In this document: positions 9,158-19,306 of the stretch, piece by piece
Layout of the letters: each line of letters opens with the position of its first letter
Numbering within the stretch: position 1 is the first letter of the stretch
Assembly: GCA_001804785.1 (NCBI GenBank)
Contig: MHBG01000059.1
Location: 1 to 64,000 of the forward strand
DNA: 64,000 bases
From: Lentisphaerae bacterium GWF2_45_14
GTDB lineage: Bacteria > Verrucomicrobiota > Lentisphaeria > Victivallales > GWF2-45-14
Direction: 5' to 3'
Program-made: the position numbers and the translations under genes
Notes under the pieces: model-generated
What the model was told of the DNA's origin: nothing
The model's input: the letters and a program-made list of their open reading frames with translations, nothing else
Databases searched by the model: none

Positions 9158-10813
9158 ATGAAAATAGTTTTTGCCGCAATAAATTCTTCTTTTTCCCATT
9201 CCTCTTTGTCATACGGCTTCGTAAGAGCGTTTAATGAAGAGTTCCTCGAAGACTGGAGCTGGGAGCTTGTCGAAAATTCCCTCGGTGAAGACCATGGGCG
9301 TTTTCTTTCAAGAATCCTGAACGCCTCTCCTGATGTCCTTGTTTCCACGGCATATCTTTTTAATATTGAATACGGCCTTAAAGTCTTTGGAACATTCAAG
9401 ACCCTTATGCCGAAAGTTCCAATTTACCTCGGAGGTCCGGAATTCCTTGGAGACAATGAAAGCTTCCTCCGCCGGAATCCCCATATAAACGCGGTCATAA
9501 GAGGTGACGAAACATCTTTCCACAAAGTCTTAACCCAAAACAATCTTAATAATATTAGTGGTTTATGCTATATTGACGAAGACAGGAATTATATTGACGG
9601 TAAAATGACGGCATGCTATGACGGCTCTCTTGACGATATCCCATCCCCCTTTCTGAAAGGTTATTTCAATAAGGAAAGGGCATTTTGCCAGATTGAAACA
9701 TCAAGAGGCTGTCCGGGTTGCTGTTCATTCTGTACGAGCGCGATGTCGGGCGGTGTAAAATACTTTTCTATCGAACGCGCCCGCTCCGACATTCAGGTAA
9801 TAGCGGAAACCGGGTGTAAAGAGATAAGGGTGATAGACAGAACTTTTAACGACAATAAAAAACGCAGCCTCCAACTTCTGGAAATATTCAGGGATGAGTT
9901 TCCACAGATCCGCTTTCATCTCGAAATTAATCCGGCAATTATAGACAGCTCCTTTATAGATATGATAAGGACATTTCCCGCAAAACGACTCCACCTTGAG
10001 GCCGGAATACAGACATTCATCCCTGAAGTACTGCATGCCGTCAAACGCCCGGCATCTTCCCGAAAATCATCCGTCGGGTTAAAGAGGCTCATCGCTCAGA
10101 AGAATACAGAAGTTCATGCCGATCTTATAGCCGGACTCCCCGCGCAATCTCTTCAGAATGTATTTGATGATCTGAAAACGATGATTCTCCACGCACCCTC
10201 CGAAATCCAGCTTGAAAGACTCAAGATCCTGCCGGGAACAAAACTCCGCCAAGATCAGGAAATATTCTATAATCCCGAACCGCCGTACGAAGTACTGAAA
10301 ACGCCCTCAATTTCAAATGACGAGCTTCTTGAGGCTGAATGCCTCTCGAAAATAACGGATTCCTATTATAATTTTCCCCCGACCCAGATAATTTTCCGGC
10401 TTGCCGCAATAAATATTGATTCGTTCCTCGAAAAGTTTGTCAGGTTTTTAAAAAATAGCTATGATCCCTTCATTAAACCATCGCCATCCTCAAGACTCGA
10501 AATATTGGAAAAATTCTTCACTTCCGAAAAAAATGGATTATTTCAGGAATTCACGAAATTCCTCTGGCTTCTCAACGGGTTTCCTCCCGAAAAATATGAG
10601 ATAAAGACATTCAGAAAGGCAGAGTGGGCCGGACAAAGTACAGTAGCTTTTTCTGAGAATAAGGAACTCAAAGCGGAAAGGTTTTTCAGTACGGACTTCA
10701 GCTTTGACGTTCTGAAAATGTTTTCCGGAGAAGAAATTCCGCCCGAGAAATCCGTTACATTGCTTTTCTGCACTTCAAAATCTAAAAAAATAATTGAAAT
10801 TTTAAAAAGATAA
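9158..10813 (+). CDS. B12-binding-domain radical SAM protein (DUF4080-like)
   Basis: A 551-residue radical SAM enzyme of unknown reaction. The N-terminal 140 residues look like a cobalamin-binding (Rossmann-like) domain, with GGPEF at about 92-96. The radical SAM cluster motif CX3CX2C is at Cys185, Cys189 and Cys192. The barrel continues with ETGCKEIRVIDRTFN and DLIAGLP. The C-terminal 200 residues resemble the DUF4080 extension found in this subfamily. The start codon lies 93 bp from the divergent efflux adaptor; the downstream thioesterase follows after 18 bp, so the two may be cotranscribed. Its substrate cannot be named. Confidence 0.82.
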   Translation: MKIVFAAINSSFSHSSLSYGFVRAFNEEFLEDWSWELVENSLGEDHGRFLSRILNASPDVLVSTAYLFNIEYGLKVFGTFKTLMPKVPIYLGGPEFLGDNESFLRRNPHINAVIRGDETSFHKVLTQNNLNNISGLCYIDEDRNYIDGKMTACYDGSLDDIPSPFLKGYFNKERAFCQIETSRGCPGCCSFCTSAMSGGVKYFSIERARSDIQVIAETGCKEIRVIDRTFNDNKKRSLQLLEIFRDEFPQIRFHLEINPAIIDSSFIDMIRTFPAKRLHLEAGIQTFIPEVLHAVKRPASSRKSSVGLKRLIAQKNTEVHADLIAGLPAQSLQNVFDDLKTMILHAPSEIQLERLKILPGTKLRQDQEIFYNPEPPYEVLKTPSISNDELLEAECLSKITDSYYNFPPTQIIFRLAAINIDSFLEKFVRFLKNSYDPFIKPSPSSRLEILEKFFTSEKNGLFQEFTKFLWLLNGFPPEKYEIKTFRKAEWAGQSTVAFSENKELKAERFFSTDFSFDVLKMFSGEEIPPEKSVTLLFCTSKSKKIIEILKR

Positions 10814-10831
10814 ACTGTTAAGGAGCAAATT

Positions 10832-11263
10832 ATGGCGAGGATAAAATTGGAAGTGCCGGAGAAATTTATTTTCAGTACTCAAATCGACGTAAGGATTTCA
10901 GATATTAATTATGGTGGGCACCTCGGAAACGATTCCGTTCTTTCGATAATTCATGAGGCCAGGATGCGTTTCCTGAGGAGTGTGGGCTTCAGTGAAACGG
11001 ATATCGGCGACAACTGCGGCCTTATCATGGGAGATGCCGCAATAGTCTTTAAGGCGGAAGCCTTCTATGGCGATAAACTTGAGATCAAAATAGCGATTCA
11101 GGACATGGCAGCGCTAGGCTTCGACATGTTCTACCTCATAACGAAAGTTGACTCAGGACAGGAAACATGTCGTGCCAAGACGGGAATGGTATTCTTCGAT
11201 TACGCCTCGAAAAAAGTCCGCAAAGCCCCTGAACAATTCCTCTCCGCCGTAAGGCAGGCTTAA
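10832..11263 (+). CDS. Acyl-CoA thioesterase, hotdog fold (4HBT/YbgC-like)
   Basis: A 143-residue single hotdog-fold protein predicted to hydrolyse acyl-CoA or acyl-ACP thioesters. The segment RISDINYGGHLGND matches the catalytic region of 4-hydroxybenzoyl-CoA thioesterase/YbgC proteins (Asp, then Gly-His and Asn). It is preceded by AGGAG at good spacing. It is 18 bp behind the radical SAM gene and converges on the Bax-inhibitor gene. The substrate is unknown. Confidence 0.85.
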   Translation: MARIKLEVPEKFIFSTQIDVRISDINYGGHLGNDSVLSIIHEARMRFLRSVGFSETDIGDNCGLIMGDAAIVFKAEAFYGDKLEIKIAIQDMAALGFDMFYLITKVDSGQETCRAKTGMVFFDYASKKVRKAPEQFLSAVRQA

Positions 11264-11277
11264 CCTGCACGTCCGGG

Positions 11278-11988
11278 TCAGCGTCTGGAGCCGAAAATGC
11301 GGAGTAGAAAGAGAAAAAGGTTTATAAAGTCGAGGTAAAGTGAAAGCGCGCCCATTACTGCGCATTTTCTGCCGCTTTCAAAATCACCGTCGACCGCTGA
11401 AGCCATGGCTTTTATCTTCTGGGTATCGTAGGCGGTGAGCCCCACAAATATGATCACACCGGCATAAGTCGTTATCCAGTAAAGAATGCTGTTTGACCAG
11501 AACATATTTACAACTGAGGCTATTATGAGCCCGATAAGCGCCATGAAAAGGAGATTTCCAAGTTTCGTGAGATCTCTTTTTGTCACATAACCATAAAGAC
11601 TCATTGTTCCGAAGGTGCCGGCGGTTATAAAAAATGTCGAGGCTATTGAGGATGCCGTGTATACCAGAAAAATAGCGGCGAAAGTTACTCCATTAAGTGC
11701 GGAATAGGCTATGAAAATAGCGGTAGCGGTCTGCGCGGAAATTCTGTTGATAAAACCCGCAAGGCCGACGACTATGACAAATTCCGCGATGAATAAACCA
11801 AAAAGCAGAATCCGGTTACCGAAAATAATATTTACAACCTCCGGATTTGTAGCCACCAGAAGTGCGACAACTCCTGTTATGCTTAACGCGAAACACATCC
11901 ATCCATAAACTTTAGTTATGAATGATGACTGGATTGACGCAAGGTCCCTTGATTCGGCAAAAACTTCATTGTGTCCATCAGAATACAT
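11278..11988 (-). CDS. Bax inhibitor-1/YccA family membrane protein
   Basis: A 236-residue protein with seven hydrophobic segments, matching the BI-1/YccA family (TMBIM). The family hallmarks KVYGWMCFALSITG near the N-terminus and the LTAYDTQKIKAM segment after the sixth helix are present; the latter holds an Asp of the proposed pH-sensing pair. Proteins of this family are calcium-leak channels or interact with FtsH; the role here is inferred only from family. It lies 50 bp downstream of metH on the same strand. Confidence 0.9.
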   Translation of the reverse strand: MYSDGHNEVFAESRDLASIQSSFITKVYGWMCFALSITGVVALLVATNPEVVNIIFGNRILLFGLFIAEFVIVVGLAGFINRISAQTATAIFIAYSALNGVTFAAIFLVYTASSIASTFFITAGTFGTMSLYGYVTKRDLTKLGNLLFMALIGLIIASVVNMFWSNSILYWITTYAGVIIFVGLTAYDTQKIKAMASAVDGDFESGRKCAVMGALSLYLDFINLFLFLLRIFGSRR

Positions 11989-12038
11989 CTTTAAATACCT
12001 CTTTTATTGATTATATACTTTAGGTTAAATGAATATAA

Positions 12039-15000
12039 TTACAAATTTATCGAAAGCGATAAAGAAGCTTTTGAAAGGTCGATTCCCTTTCTTGCGGCAT
12101 AATCCTTGAGCTGATCTTCCCCAATTCTGCCGACATTAAAATATTTCGAGTCGGAATGAGAAAAACAAAGCGCGCAGACGGATGCCGCAGGAGTCATCAT
12201 AAACGATTCAGTAAGCTTGATTCCAACATTTTTTTCTACCTCCAGCAATGAGAAGAGTTCGGTTTTTTCGCTGTGGTCGGGGCAGGCTGGATAGCCGGGC
12301 GCAGGCCTTATTCCTCTATAATCGGCTTTCAGAAGTGATTCGAGATTAAGCTTTTCCGAAGGAGAGTAGCCCCAGAATTCTTTTCTGATAAGCTCGTGCA
12401 AATGTTCGGCAAACGCCTCGGCGAGTCTGTCCGCTAAAGTTTTAACCATTATCGCACTGTAGTCGTCGTTTTTACTGAGAAACGATTCTGCAAGCTCGTC
12501 AGAACCGTCGCCAGCAGTTACAGCAAATGCTCCGAGATAATCCTTAACCCCCGATGACGTGGGAGCTATGAAATCGGAAAGACAATAATTAGGAGAGTCC
12601 TCTTTTCCCATCTGCTGACGCAGGAAATGGAAGGATGTTTTATCAGAAACGTTAACATCGTTGCCCTCCGACGATGCCGGGAATATACCGAAAACGGCAT
12701 GTGCTTTCAAGAGTTTTCCGGAGACTATTTTTTCGAGCAGTTTTTTAGCGTCAGTGATAAGTTTCGAGGCTTCTTCTCCCTTTTGCGGGTCGTTCAGAAT
12801 CCCCGGGTATTTACCGTTGATATCCCATGCGGAAAGGAAGAAAGTCCAATCGATATATGGAAGGAGCTTTTCAAGGGAATAGTCCCGCATCGTCTTTATG
12901 CCTGTAAAAGAAGGTTCCGGCGGACAGTATGAGTTCCAGTCTGTCTTGAAAGAATTGACGTTTGCTTCCGGAAACGAGAGAAGCGGTTGTTTTTTTGCTT
13001 CGTGATGTTCACGGAGTGCGGCGTACTCTTCTTCAAGAGCTTGGATGAACGGCGCTGCTGCGGTCTTACTCAAAAGATTACTGACAACACTCACGCTTTT
13101 CGAGGCGTCCTTCACCTGCACCACGGGGCCGTCGCACGCAGGCGCTATTTTTACTGCTGTATGCGCCTTCGAAGTTGTGGCACCGCCGACCATAAGGGGA
13201 ATATTGAGTCCGTGTTTTTTCATTTCGGAGGCGACATGCGTCATTTCCTCAAGAGAAGGTGTTATCAGCCCGCTAAGTCCGATTATATCGACTTTTTCCT
13301 CTATTGCGGTACGGATTATTTTTTCGCACGGCACCATTACGCCGATATCAATGACTTCGTAATTATTGCACTGGAGAACGACGCCTACAATGTTCTTTCC
13401 AATATCGTGAACATCGCCCTTTACGGTAGCCATGAGGATTTTACCGGCTTTGGAAGGAACGCCTGACGTATTTTCCTTCTCGATGTAGGGCATAAGGTAG
13501 GAGACGGCCTTTTTCATGACCCTGGCGCTCTTAACTACCTGCGGCAGAAACATTTTGCCGCATCCAAAAAGGTCGCCGATATGGTCCATCCCGGTCATGA
13601 GCGGGCCTTCTATGACGGAGACTGACGAATTGTATTTTAAGCGTGCCTCCTCGACATCCTGATCGATAAAATCGGTTATTCCTTTTATCAGGGCGTGCGA
13701 AAGGCGTTTTTCCACCGAAAGTGAGCGCCATTCATCGGCGGCCTTCTCGTCTTTTTTGCCGCCCTTGAGTGATTCCGCTACTTCTATGAGCTTGTCGGTA
13801 GCGTCTTCAGAGCTGTTAAGTACCGCCGCTTCAACGGATTTCAGAACATTATCTGGAATATCTTCATAAACCGTCAACTGTCCGGGATTTACAATTCCCA
13901 TCGTCATTCCGGCTTTGATCGCGTGGTAGAGGAAAACTGAGTGAATGGCCTCGCGTATCGCGTTATTGCCGCGGAACGAGAAGGAAACGTTGCTTACTCC
14001 GCCGCTGATGGAACTGTGCGGAAATAGATGTTTAAGCGTTCTTACCGCGTCTATAAAATCTTTGGCATAGTTGTTGTGTTCTTTAATCCCAGTCGCGATA
14101 GCGAAAATATTCGGGTCGAATATGATATCCTGCTCCTTAAATCCCGCCTTTTCGGTAAGGAGTCTGTGGGATTTTGAGCATACTTCTATTCTTCGCTCGA
14201 AAGTATCGGCCTGTCCTTTTTCGTCAAAGGCCATTATGAGGACGGCGAACCCGTATTTCCGGGCAAGGCTGGCTTTTTCTATAAAGGCTTCTTCGCCTTC
14301 CTTGAGGCTTATTGAATTTATGATCCCTTTGCCCTGAACGCACTTCATTCCTTCTTCGAGGACTTCCCATTTCGATGAGTCTATCATTACCGGGACTTTG
14401 CATATATCGGGTTCAGAGGCGATGAGATGAAGGAATTTTTTCATGGCTTTGAGTGAGTCGAGCATGGCCTCATCCATATTTATATCGATAATGTTCGCGC
14501 CGTTTTCGACCTGCTGACGGGCAATGGAAAGAGCTTCCTCGTAAGATTCGTTTTTGATAAGATCAAGGAACTTTTTGGACCCTGCCACGTTCGTTCTTTC
14601 GCCAACATTTATAAAATTTGCCTCGGGCGTGATGACAAGCGGCTCAAGTCCGCTGAGGCGGCAGCAGGGTTTGATCTCCGGGATTTTGCGGGGCGGACAA
14701 TTTTTTAATGCCTCGGCAATCGCCTTTATGTGGGCCGGAGTCGTGCCGCAGCAACCGCCCGTGATATTGACTATACCCGACTCTGCAAAGCTTTTAATGA
14801 GACTTGCCATCATTTCCGGGGTCTGGTCGTATTCGCCGAACTCGTTAGGAAGTCCTGCGTTGGGATGGGCGCTTACGAATACGGGACATTTTGAGGAGAG
14901 TTCCGCAATGTGCGGTTCCATATCCTTCGCGCCGAGCGAGCAGTTAAACCCTACACTGAGAAGATTTGACGCATGCGTTACCGAGTAGAGAAATGCCTCG

Positions 15001-15692
15001 CCGGTCTGGCCCGTAAGCGTTCTTCCGCTTGCATCGGCGATGGTGCCGGAGATCATGACAGGAATTTTTATATTCAATTCTTCCTGAACTTCTTCCACGG
15101 CAAATATGGCGGCCTTCGCGTTAAGCGCGTCAAAGACTGTTTCTATAAGGACGATGTCCGCTCCGCCGTCCATGAGGCCTTTGATGGCGACTTTATACGT
15201 TTCGGCGAGCTCATCAAACGATACGTTTCTGATTCCAGGGTCGTTAACGTCGGGAGAAATGGAACACGTCCTGTTTGTCGGCCCCATGCTTCCCGCGACG
15301 AATCTCGGCTTCCCCGGGTTTCCCTTTTCGGCCTCATCGGCGGCTTTGCGTGCAATGCGTGCGGCCTCGAAGTTAAGTTCATAGACAATATCCTCAAGCC
15401 CGTAGTCTTTCTGAGATATGCTGTTGGAGTTGAATGAATTAGTTTCTACGATGTCCGCGCCGGCGTCAAAATATGACTTATGTATTTCGGAAATTATGTC
15501 GGGTCTTGTCAGGACAAGTATATCGTTGTTGCCTTTAATGTTGTGGCTGTGGTTCCTAAACCTTTCGCCACGGAAATCTCTTTCCCCGAGTCCGTATTTC
15601 TGTATAATAGTCCCCATTGCCCCGTCGAGGATAAGTATTCTTTCGGTGAGAAGCTTCTTAAGCAAATCAAAACTCTGTCTGTAACTGGCCAT
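12039..15692 (-). CDS. metH: Cobalamin-dependent methionine synthase
   Basis: This enzyme transfers a methyl group from methyltetrahydrofolate to homocysteine through cobalamin. At 1217 residues it is full length and has all four modules in order: a homocysteine-binding domain (1-330, with the zinc ligands in GGCCGTTP), a pterin-binding barrel beginning with [14 protein letters not shown], the helical cap plus B12 domain with DVHDIGKN carrying the axial histidine, and a C-terminal AdoMet-binding reactivation domain (about 880-1217). GGAG lies before the ATG. No cobalamin or SAM riboswitch motif could be found in the upstream 380 bp. Confidence 0.96.
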   Translation of the reverse strand: MASYRQSFDLLKKLLTERILILDGAMGTIIQKYGLGERDFRGERFRNHSHNIKGNNDILVLTRPDIISEIHKSYFDAGADIVETNSFNSNSISQKDYGLEDIVYELNFEAARIARKAADEAEKGNPGKPRFVAGSMGPTNRTCSISPDVNDPGIRNVSFDELAETYKVAIKGLMDGGADIVLIETVFDALNAKAAIFAVEEVQEELNIKIPVMISGTIADASGRTLTGQTGEAFLYSVTHASNLLSVGFNCSLGAKDMEPHIAELSSKCPVFVSAHPNAGLPNEFGEYDQTPEMMASLIKSFAESGIVNITGGCCGTTPAHIKAIAEALKNCPPRKIPEIKPCCRLSGLEPLVITPEANFINVGERTNVAGSKKFLDLIKNESYEEALSIARQQVENGANIIDINMDEAMLDSLKAMKKFLHLIASEPDICKVPVMIDSSKWEVLEEGMKCVQGKGIINSISLKEGEEAFIEKASLARKYGFAVLIMAFDEKGQADTFERRIEVCSKSHRLLTEKAGFKEQDIIFDPNIFAIATGIKEHNNYAKDFIDAVRTLKHLFPHSSISGGVSNVSFSFRGNNAIREAIHSVFLYHAIKAGMTMGIVNPGQLTVYEDIPDNVLKSVEAAVLNSSEDATDKLIEVAESLKGGKKDEKAADEWRSLSVEKRLSHALIKGITDFIDQDVEEARLKYNSSVSVIEGPLMTGMDHIGDLFGCGKMFLPQVVKSARVMKKAVSYLMPYIEKENTSGVPSKAGKILMATVKGDVHDIGKNIVGVVLQCNNYEVIDIGVMVPCEKIIRTAIEEKVDIIGLSGLITPSLEEMTHVASEMKKHGLNIPLMVGGATTSKAHTAVKIAPACDGPVVQVKDASKSVSVVSNLLSKTAAAPFIQALEEEYAALREHHEAKKQPLLSFPEANVNSFKTDWNSYCPPEPSFTGIKTMRDYSLEKLLPYIDWTFFLSAWDINGKYPGILNDPQKGEEASKLITDAKKLLEKIVSGKLLKAHAVFGIFPASSEGNDVNVSDKTSFHFLRQQMGKEDSPNYCLSDFIAPTSSGVKDYLGAFAVTAGDGSDELAESFLSKNDDYSAIMVKTLADRLAEAFAEHLHELIRKEFWGYSPSEKLNLESLLKADYRGIRPAPGYPACPDHSEKTELFSLLEVEKNVGIKLTESFMMTPAASVCALCFSHSDSKYFNVGRIGEDQLKDYAARKGIDLSKASLSLSINL

Positions 15693-16014
15693 ATTTCTCC
15701 AAAACTGTTAAAAGCGTTAAATATAAATCATTTTTCTCCAATTAAAAGTAAAATCATGGCGCTTAGCCGCGAAGCTGGAGTCCTTTTAAATCAAAGATTG
15801 GTGTAAAGCTCCGCATAATCATATAGCGTTTCTGCACGGATCACAAGTCTCGAAATAGGGTTCATCCGGGGTGATATAGTCTCCGACTGCCCTCAGTGCG
15901 GTATGCAGGAATTATAGGAGTTCACCTTTTTTCTTGTTTTTAGTTTAGGAGCCTTTTAGACTTATTCAATCTCTTCAACTTTCGGGGCCAGGCGCAGAAT
16001 CATGAAAAAGCCTA
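15693..16014. other. Intergenic region between metH and the LacI operon, possible gene relic
   Basis: No complete gene is seen. Between about 15808 and 15910 both strands carry stop-free runs of about 30 codons ending in stops. On the plus strand the run ends with CPQCGMQEL, a zinc-ribbon-like CxxCG; on the minus strand it ends with PYFETCDPCRNAI. Neither has a start codon with a ribosome binding site, so at most one is a decayed gene end. The remainder is A/T-rich and should hold the metH promoter. Confidence 0.3.
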
Positions 16015-16043
16015 TTGACAAAATGGGCCAAACGTGCTAATCT
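16015..16043 (+). promoter_or_regulatory. Sigma70 promoter of the LacI-sulfatase operon
   Basis: A perfect -35 box TTGACA (16015-16020) is followed after exactly 17 bp by TAATCT (16038-16043). Transcription would begin near 16050, 26 nt before the regulator's start codon. The spacer contains AAACGTG, half of a LacI-type site centred on CG, so autoregulation is plausible, but no full palindrome is present. Confidence 0.7.
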
Positions 16044-16075
16044 AGTTAAGCAAGAGGCAAAATAGGATTAGGCAA

Positions 16076-17098
16076 ATGAGCTATTCTTTGGCAAAAATAG
16101 CGAAAGAGATTGGCGTAAGCAAGACAACCGTATCCTTTGTGTTTAATGGCAAAGGCAAGGAGCATCGGGTCAGCGCGGATATGCAGGAAAAGATCCTGGA
16201 GTTTTGCAGAAAAGTAAATTATTCAGTCAATATCCACGCCCAGCGGATGAATCAGAAGAATGTGGGCACGATAGGCGTTATTCTTTATCCGGGCGGCTTG
16301 AGGAAGATAATGAATCCGCTTTCTGACGAAAATTCCGCAAATATACTTGGCGGAGTCATAGAGGCGGCGGCAAAACGCAATTGTCGCGTTCTTATAGAGA
16401 TTGTAACCCCTGAAACTCCTCCTGAAAAAATATGCGAATGGTTCAGGAAGCGAGAAATAGACGGAATGATCTATTACGGGATGATCATGCTTGACAAATG
16501 GCGCGACATTTTGATTGCGGAGGGTTGCCATGTTGTGGGGATTGGCGGGGAACCCGGGAAGGAACTGCCGTCTGTAAATATTGACAATTACGCCTCCAGT
16601 GTTTCTCTCACAAAATACCTCCTGAAAAAAGGGCATCGCAAAATGACATTTCTTAACGGACGCGATACCAGTTATATAAATAATGAACGGCGGAGGGGAT
16701 TTATGGAAACGCTCAAGAAACATGGCATTGATTATGTGAACGGTCCGGCAAATTATGCGATGTTTCAGGAAGGCAATGCATATGCTTGGGCGAAAGAAAA
16801 GATCAAGTCCCATTCTCTTGATGAAGACGCTATCGTATGCGGCAATGACAGCATGGCGATAGGCGTTATGAACGCACTTAAGAGCAATGGGATAAAGATT
16901 CCGGACGATGTGGCCGTGGCGGGCGCTGACGGCATAAGCCTGGCAAATTATGTGACTCCTTCGCTGACCACATATTCACTGTGCCCTATGAAGCTGGGGA
17001 TGAAGGCCTCAGAGTTGCTGTTCAAGCTGATTGACGGCAAAGAAACTGAAAAAAACATCACGTTGAAATCTGATATAATAATTCGTGAATCAACTTAG
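16076..17098 (+). CDS. LacI-family transcriptional regulator
   Basis: A 340-residue repressor/activator. The N-terminal helix-turn-helix reads SLAKIAKEIGVSKTTVSFVF (residues 3-22) with the LacI hinge after it, and the C-terminal three-quarters is a periplasmic-binding-protein-like ligand domain with VCGNDSMAIGVMNAL. It is the first gene of an operon with the sulfatase (11 bp gap), pseudopilin-like protein and GH20-like lipoprotein, so its effector is probably a sugar released by those enzymes. A strong sigma70 promoter precedes it. Confidence 0.92.
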   Translation: MSYSLAKIAKEIGVSKTTVSFVFNGKGKEHRVSADMQEKILEFCRKVNYSVNIHAQRMNQKNVGTIGVILYPGGLRKIMNPLSDENSANILGGVIEAAAKRNCRVLIEIVTPETPPEKICEWFRKREIDGMIYYGMIMLDKWRDILIAEGCHVVGIGGEPGKELPSVNIDNYASSVSLTKYLLKKGHRKMTFLNGRDTSYINNERRRGFMETLKKHGIDYVNGPANYAMFQEGNAYAWAKEKIKSHSLDEDAIVCGNDSMAIGVMNALKSNGIKIPDDVAVAGADGISLANYVTPSLTTYSLCPMKLGMKASELLFKLIDGKETEKNITLKSDIIIREST

Positions 17099-17115
17099 AA
17101 GAGGCGCATTTGTTT

Positions 17116-18606
17116 ATGAAAAACGTTTTATTGATAATGGTGGATCAGGTGATTGCGTCGACCCTTCAGGTCTACGGGGGAAACTGCCGGACTCCGAACC
17201 TGGTCAGGCTTGCAGAAAAGGGGGTTGTTTTCAATAACGCCTATACGACTGTCCCTCTTTGCACTCCGGCAAGGGGCAGTGTTTTTACCGGCTTATATCC
17301 GCACAAGCATGGATTGCTTTATAATTCGACTCACGCCGCCTATGGGCGCCCTGAATTGACAAATGCCGAAACGATGATCTCAACCCCTTTGCGCCGGAAA
17401 AACTATAAATGCTGTTACATAGGCAAGTGGCATATCGGCGAAAACATGGGGCCGAGGGATTACGGTTTTGAAGGCACGTCTTTTGCCGGTTACGGATTGC
17501 CTTCAAACTATGTTGAAGATTATGATGTTTTTCTGAAAGAAAACGGACATCCCGGCTTGCGTGAAGTAGTCGCCAGAGATGTGATCGCATCGATTGATAT
17601 GCCGTCCGTAAAGTTTCCGCTTGGCGAATATCCATTGCCGGAAGAAGTCAGGGGCTCGGAAATCTACGGAGGCGTTGTGGATTTGCCTTCAGATTTGACG
17701 CCCGCCGGATTTGTGGCCAAAAGGACGATGGAAAAAATAGAGGAGCACAAGGACGATTCCTTTTTTCTTACAGCCGCCTTCTGGGGGCCTCATCATCCGG
17801 CTTTCCCATCCTCTGAATTTGCGGGCTTGCACAAAGCGGAAGAAATAAAGGAGTGGGGCAATTTCCGCGATGACCTGGAAGACAAGCCAGCCATACAGAA
17901 GCGTTATACTGACTCTTTGCACAAGCGGTTTAACCGCGAGTCATGGCCTCTCTGGCAAAAGGTCATCGCTCTGCATTTCGACTTTATGAGTATGATAGAC
18001 GCTCAAATCGGCAGGATTCTTGATTCGCTTGAGGCGCATGGGATCCAGGATGAAACAATGATCATTTTTACATCAGACCATGGCGATTCTCTGGGATGTC
18101 ATGGCGGAATCTGGGACAAAGGGCCATACGCTTATGACGAAGTATGCAAAGTGCCTATGATAGCAAGCGGGCCGGATATCGCACCGCGCGCAAGCAATGC
18201 GCTTATAAGCAATATGGACATTTATTCCACGATTCTTGAGTTCTGCGGCACCGATATTCCCGCAAATGTCGATTCTGTTTCTTTTCTCCGGGTAGCGCAG
18301 GGAACAGAAGAGTCGTGTCGCGACGCGGTATTTAGTCATTTTTATGGGTTTGACAGGAGAGGGCTGTTTTTGCAGAGGGGCATAAGGATGGGCAAATATA
18401 AATATGTTTTCAATCCATCGAGCATTGATGAATTTTATGACCTTGAAGAAGACCCTTGCGAATTAAAAAATCGCATCAATGAAGGGCGTCAGGAACTAAG
18501 CGGCTTGAAGAAGAGACTATATGTTGAAATGAAGCGTTCAGAGGATCCCTATCTTCAGTTTGCTGACGAATTAATGAACATAAGGGAAGGCAATCGTGAA
18601 CAATAA
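17116..18606 (+). CDS. Sulfatase (type I, formylglycine-dependent)
   Basis: A predicted sulfate ester hydrolase of about 496 residues. The active-site motif [11 protein letters not shown] at about residue 49 matches C-x-P-x-R, whose Cys is converted to formylglycine by a maturase. Metal ligands are visible in LIMVDQ at the N-terminus and [10 protein letters not shown] in the middle. No signal peptide is seen, unlike many sulfatases, so it may act in the cytoplasm. The ATG at 17116 is preferred; a TTG at 17110 is closer to the GAGG and is possible. Flanked by a LacI regulator and a glycosidase, it probably desulfates a sulfated polysaccharide fragment. A gene for the maturase was not seen in the window. 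Confidence 0.9.
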   Translation: MKNVLLIMVDQVIASTLQVYGGNCRTPNLVRLAEKGVVFNNAYTTVPLCTPARGSVFTGLYPHKHGLLYNSTHAAYGRPELTNAETMISTPLRRKNYKCCYIGKWHIGENMGPRDYGFEGTSFAGYGLPSNYVEDYDVFLKENGHPGLREVVARDVIASIDMPSVKFPLGEYPLPEEVRGSEIYGGVVDLPSDLTPAGFVAKRTMEKIEEHKDDSFFLTAAFWGPHHPAFPSSEFAGLHKAEEIKEWGNFRDDLEDKPAIQKRYTDSLHKRFNRESWPLWQKVIALHFDFMSMIDAQIGRILDSLEAHGIQDETMIIFTSDHGDSLGCHGGIWDKGPYAYDEVCKVPMIASGPDIAPRASNALISNMDIYSTILEFCGTDIPANVDSVSFLRVAQGTEESCRDAVFSHFYGFDRRGLFLQRGIRMGKYKYVFNPSSIDEFYDLEEDPCELKNRINEGRQELSGLKKRLYVEMKRSEDPYLQFADELMNIREGNREQ

Positions 18607-19285
18607 ACAAACAAAAGTGGGGAAAATAAACTGGCGATTCAGATTCACACTCATCGAATTGCTCGTTGTAATTTCCATTATAGCGATTCTCGCCAGCATG
18701 TTGCTGCCGGCTCTGAAGAAGGCGAGAGAGAGCGCAAAGAAAATAACCTGCTCAAACAAGATGAGGCAACTTCATTCAGCACATGTGATGTATATCCAGG
18801 ATTATGACGGTTGGCTCTGCGGAAACCGCGAAAGCGCGTATTGGAGAGTCTTGGTCTATCCTTATCTTGGTGGACGAAATGATTATAGCATGGCGTATGA
18901 CTGGAATGATCTTAAAAGCGCCATCGCGGAAAAAGAAGTGTTCACTTGCCCCACCCTTGCAATACCGAACTCAAACGGATTAATAACCGGGATAGGATAT
19001 AACTATAAATATTTGGGTGCTTTGATGGAAGATCCTTTGGTAAAATTAAGCAATGTGCCGAAACCTTCCTCCACAATCCTTTTGGGTGATACCAATGACG
19101 ATTCTACCGCAGATACATGGAGGCACTACAACATATATGAACCCAGCAGTTTAAGTGGAATGGGATACGCTATGGTTGCACGGCATCTGGCCGGGCTCAA
19201 CATGAATTTTGTTGATGGGCATGTGGAATGGCATCCGGTGAATTATTATAAGGGAAATCCTTCGTTATATGAGAGAATAAAATAA
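18596..19285 (+). CDS. Prepilin-type N-terminal domain protein with H-X9-DG C-terminus
   Basis: A 229-residue pseudopilin-like protein. The N-terminus has a short basic leader, then [20 protein letters not shown] (residues 17-36), the class III prepilin cleavage/methylation helix with Glu at +5; the residue before the Phe is Arg rather than Gly. The C-terminal part has exactly H-X9-DG (His in ARHLAGLN, ending FVDGH), the hallmark of the large DUF1559-like families of Lentisphaerae, Planctomycetes and Verrucomicrobia. The start is GTG with GGGAAGG upstream, and it overlaps the sulfatase end by 11 bp, so the two are translationally coupled. The role is unknown; being in a sugar-utilisation operon suggests a surface binding or scaffold function. 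Confidence 0.88.
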   Translation: MNNKQTKVGKINWRFRFTLIELLVVISIIAILASMLLPALKKARESAKKITCSNKMRQLHSAHVMYIQDYDGWLCGNRESAYWRVLVYPYLGGRNDYSMAYDWNDLKSAIAEKEVFTCPTLAIPNSNGLITGIGYNYKYLGALMEDPLVKLSNVPKPSSTILLGDTNDDSTADTWRHYNIYEPSSLSGMGYAMVARHLAGLNMNFVDGHVEWHPVNYYKGNPSLYERIK

Positions 19286-19306
19286 TAATAAAAAGAAAGA
19301 GAAAAA

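Noticed and set aside
12627-15437. Long open frames on the plus strand opposite metH
   Set aside because: They are antisense to a full-length, motif-complete gene and show no family features; they arise from codon bias.
15693-16014. Cobalamin or SAM riboswitch for metH
   Set aside because: No B12-box, GCCACTG or SAM-I core sequence could be found on the minus strand upstream of the gene.
17120-17129. AAAACGTTTT palindrome at the sulfatase start, like the LacI operator core
   Set aside because: It is formed by the codons for Lys-Asn-Val-Leu at the protein N-terminus, there is no promoter between the LacI gene and the sulfatase, and the 10-bp palindrome is short in A/T-rich DNA.
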